From Sphingobium limneticum (lineage in GTDB: Bacteria > Pseudomonadota > Alphaproteobacteria > Sphingomonadales > Sphingomonadaceae): a stretch of DNA of 64,000 nucleotides. The stretch spans positions 62,001-126,000 of the forward strand of contig NZ_VYPZ01000005.1 in NCBI RefSeq assembly GCF_008710155.1, given 5' to 3'. This document shows positions 62,710-64,000 of this stretch, piece after piece; positions within the stretch are counted from its first letter, which is position 1, and each line of letters starts with the position of its first letter. A program made the position numbers and the translations under genes. The notes below the pieces were generated by a model. It had not been told where the DNA came from. It was given only the letters and a program-made list of their open reading frames with translations, and searched no databases.

Positions 62710-63561
62710 TTACAACCCGTTCGGCATCGGCCCGGCGATCAGCAGCGGGTCGATCCGGGCGTCGTTCCACTTCATGGCCCAGTGCAGATGCGGCCCGGTC
62801 GCGCGCCCGGTGGCACCGATCGCGCCGATTTTCTGGCCCTGGGTCACATGGTCGCCCGGCTTCACGTCGATCCGCGACAGATGCAGGAAGGCGCTGTTGA
62901 GGCCGTGGCCATGGTCGATCATCAGCAAATGCCCTTCCAGCGTGAAGGGCTTGTCCGCGGCTGCCAATATCACCACCCCATCGGCCGGCGCCACCACCGG
63001 CACACCGGTCGCGCCCGCCACATCCACGCCGCCATGATAGGCGCCGGCCGTGCCCTGATAGATGCGCTGCGATCCGAACAGGCCGGATATCCGCCCGATC
63101 CGTGGCCAGATGAAGCGTTGCCGCCAGCCCTGCGCGTCGGTCACCACATCGCGCGCGGCTGCAAACGCGTCGAGTTCGGGCTTGCGCAGCGCCAGAAAGG
63201 CTTCCGTGCTCTTGGTCGGCCGCATCGGCGCGTCGATTCGCTCGATCCGCCAGGCGCGCGAGGCGACGGTCAGGCTGCGCTCGACCGTCCGTGCATCGGG
63301 CAGCCGGGCGGTAAGCCGCGCGGTCGGCGCGGCATCCCGGTCGAAGGCGATCAGGAATCGGCCGTCGGCATCGACCGGCACCAGTTGATCGTCCAGCTTC
63401 AGTGCGACCGTCCCGACCGGCGCAATGCCCGTCATCATGCCGCCCTGCGTCGCCGTTCCGTTCAACTGGAAGTCCGCGCCCGCCGCCGCCGGACGCGCGA
63501 CCGGCTGGGCCACGGCCGTTCCGGCGCAGGCCAGCAGCAGCGCGATGCCGATCCGCCTCAT
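62710..63561 (-). CDS. M23-family (LytM) peptidase
   Basis: A 283-residue secreted protein. Signal peptide about 1-18, an N-terminal beta domain to about 130, then a LytM domain with the zinc motifs HGGVDVAG and HLHWAM, plus LEGHLLMIDHGHGLNSAFLHL. It should cut peptidoglycan cross-bridges or activate amidases; all metal ligands are present. ATG 63561 overlaps the stop of the DUF2093 gene by four bases, so the xseA / DUF2093 / M23 genes form one leftward unit. Confidence 0.9.
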   Translation of the reverse strand: MRRIGIALLLACAGTAVAQPVARPAAAGADFQLNGTATQGGMMTGIAPVGTVALKLDDQLVPVDADGRFLIAFDRDAAPTARLTARLPDARTVERSLTVASRAWRIERIDAPMRPTKSTEAFLALRKPELDAFAAARDVVTDAQGWRQRFIWPRIGRISGLFGSQRIYQGTAGAYHGGVDVAGATGVPVVAPADGVVILAAADKPFTLEGHLLMIDHGHGLNSAFLHLSRIDVKPGDHVTQGQKIGAIGATGRATGPHLHWAMKWNDARIDPLLIAGPMPNGL

Positions 63562-63770
63562 CGCGGTCCGCGCGCCTTCAATTCCGCCTGCACCGACGCG
63601 TCGGCGCTGGCATAGGGTTCCTGTCGCGCGATGCTCCAGTAGCGCAGATCCTGCAGCGCGACCTTCTCCCCGGTCACGGCGCAGACGACATGGTCGCCCG
63701 CCTGCAACACACGGAAACTGTAGGGCATATAATGGAGCCGGGCGATCCGGTCGTGATTGGACATCAACAT
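63558..63770 (-). CDS. DUF2093 domain protein
   Basis: A 70-residue soluble protein with HDRIARLHYMPYSFRVLQAG and GDHVVCAVTGEKVALQDLRYWS, matching the small alphaproteobacterial DUF2093 family of unknown function. It commonly follows xseA, as here. A second in-frame ATG two codons in is an alternative start. It overlaps the M23 gene start by ATGA. Confidence 0.9.
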   Translation of the reverse strand: MLMSNHDRIARLHYMPYSFRVLQAGDHVVCAVTGEKVALQDLRYWSIARQEPYASADASVQAELKARGPR

Positions 63771-63793
63771 CAGTCAGGCCTCTTTGCGCAGCA

Positions 63794-64000
63794 TCAGGAA
63801 AACAGATCCTGCTGCTGTTTGTCGCCGGCCTCGCGCGCCTTGCGAGCGGGCCGGGGTGGGGAGGATAGAGCGGCCGGGGCCTGCGACTCAAGTTGCGCAT
63901 CGCCGATCGCGGCGTTCACCGTACCGTCCTTGAAATGCAGCGTCACGGCGCCGGCCGCCTGTGCCGCCGTGACCGATTGCACCAACCGGCCCTGCGCCAT
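63794..64000 (-). CDS. xseA: Exodeoxyribonuclease VII large subunit, 3' end only
   Basis: The window ends inside this gene; the last 68 residues are visible on the minus strand, running off the right edge. The GRLVQSVTAAQAAGAVTLHFKDGTV segment and the final QQQDLFS match the XseA C-terminus, and the adjacent DUF2093 gene agrees with conserved order. The enzyme degrades single-stranded DNA with XseB. The ATG at the very edge is internal, not the start. Confidence 0.8.
   Translation of the reverse strand: MAQGRLVQSVTAAQAAGAVTLHFKDGTVNAAIGDAQLESQAPAALSSPPRPARKAREAGDKQQQDLFS

Overview
The window is about 64 kb of high-GC (roughly 64%) alphaproteobacterial chromosome, most likely from a sphingomonad such as Sphingobium or a close relative. 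Pointers are MipZ next to PanC, MmcB with a GAAC-N7-GAAC SOS box, a BamE / cytochrome bc1 chaperone / DUF177 block, DUF1134, DUF1491, DUF2093, a large TonB-dependent receptor, and sphingomonad-type REP palindromes. It is core chromosome: there is no prophage, insertion sequence, transposase or CRISPR array.
Layout. (1) 1-7.0 kb: envelope and housekeeping genes, mostly on the minus strand (SCO1, YcgN, YgjP metallopeptidase, an SOS-controlled mmcB pair, a SleB hydrolase, ptsN, hpf). (2) 7.0-10.6 kb: an overlapping leftward run dnaQ, coaE, aroE, maf, ppsR. (3) 10.6-10.9 kb: a strong candidate for the chromosomal replication origin, with five DnaA-box-like 9-mers, seven GANTC sites and an AT-rich stretch, between ppsR and hemE as in Caulobacter. 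(4) 10.9-16.1 kb: hemE-hemJ, panC (minus), then the overlapping mipZ / DnaJ-like / phosphomannomutase operon. (5) 16.1-26.7 kb: fadL-like porin, ispG, EamA transporter, GNAT, ftsK, lolA, xthA, ribA, L,D-transpeptidase. Two paralogous small-RNA loci lie here, after the mutase and after ftsK. (6) 26.8-35.3 kb: glnD and mutS (minus), malic enzyme and flavin reductase (plus). (7) 35.4-38.2 kb: polysaccharide deacetylase, ATP-grasp ligase, low-molecular-weight phosphatase and tRNA-Ser(GCT). (8) 38.5-42.8 kb: DUF1134/EipA, dinB, DUF177, bc1 chaperone and bamE. (9) 42.8-47.9 kb: a four-gene FUSC-type efflux operon with its MarR regulator and a palindromic operator. (10) 48-56 kb: M16 and M28 peptidases and clpB. 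(11) 56.2-61.8 kb: a TPR/AspH-type hydroxylase, a sulfotransferase-like protein and a TonB-dependent receptor. (12) 62-64 kb: a secreted protein, an M23 peptidase, DUF2093 and the 3' end of xseA.
Working together. The origin region joins heme synthesis, replication proofreading and division-site placement. MmcB, DinB, MutS and XthA form a DNA-repair group, of which mmcB carries a perfect SOS box and dinB an imperfect one. The least understood parts are the hydroxylase / sulfotransferase / TonB-receptor locus, the deacetylase / ATP-grasp / phosphatase island, and the paired small RNAs, which share upstream elements at identical spacing.
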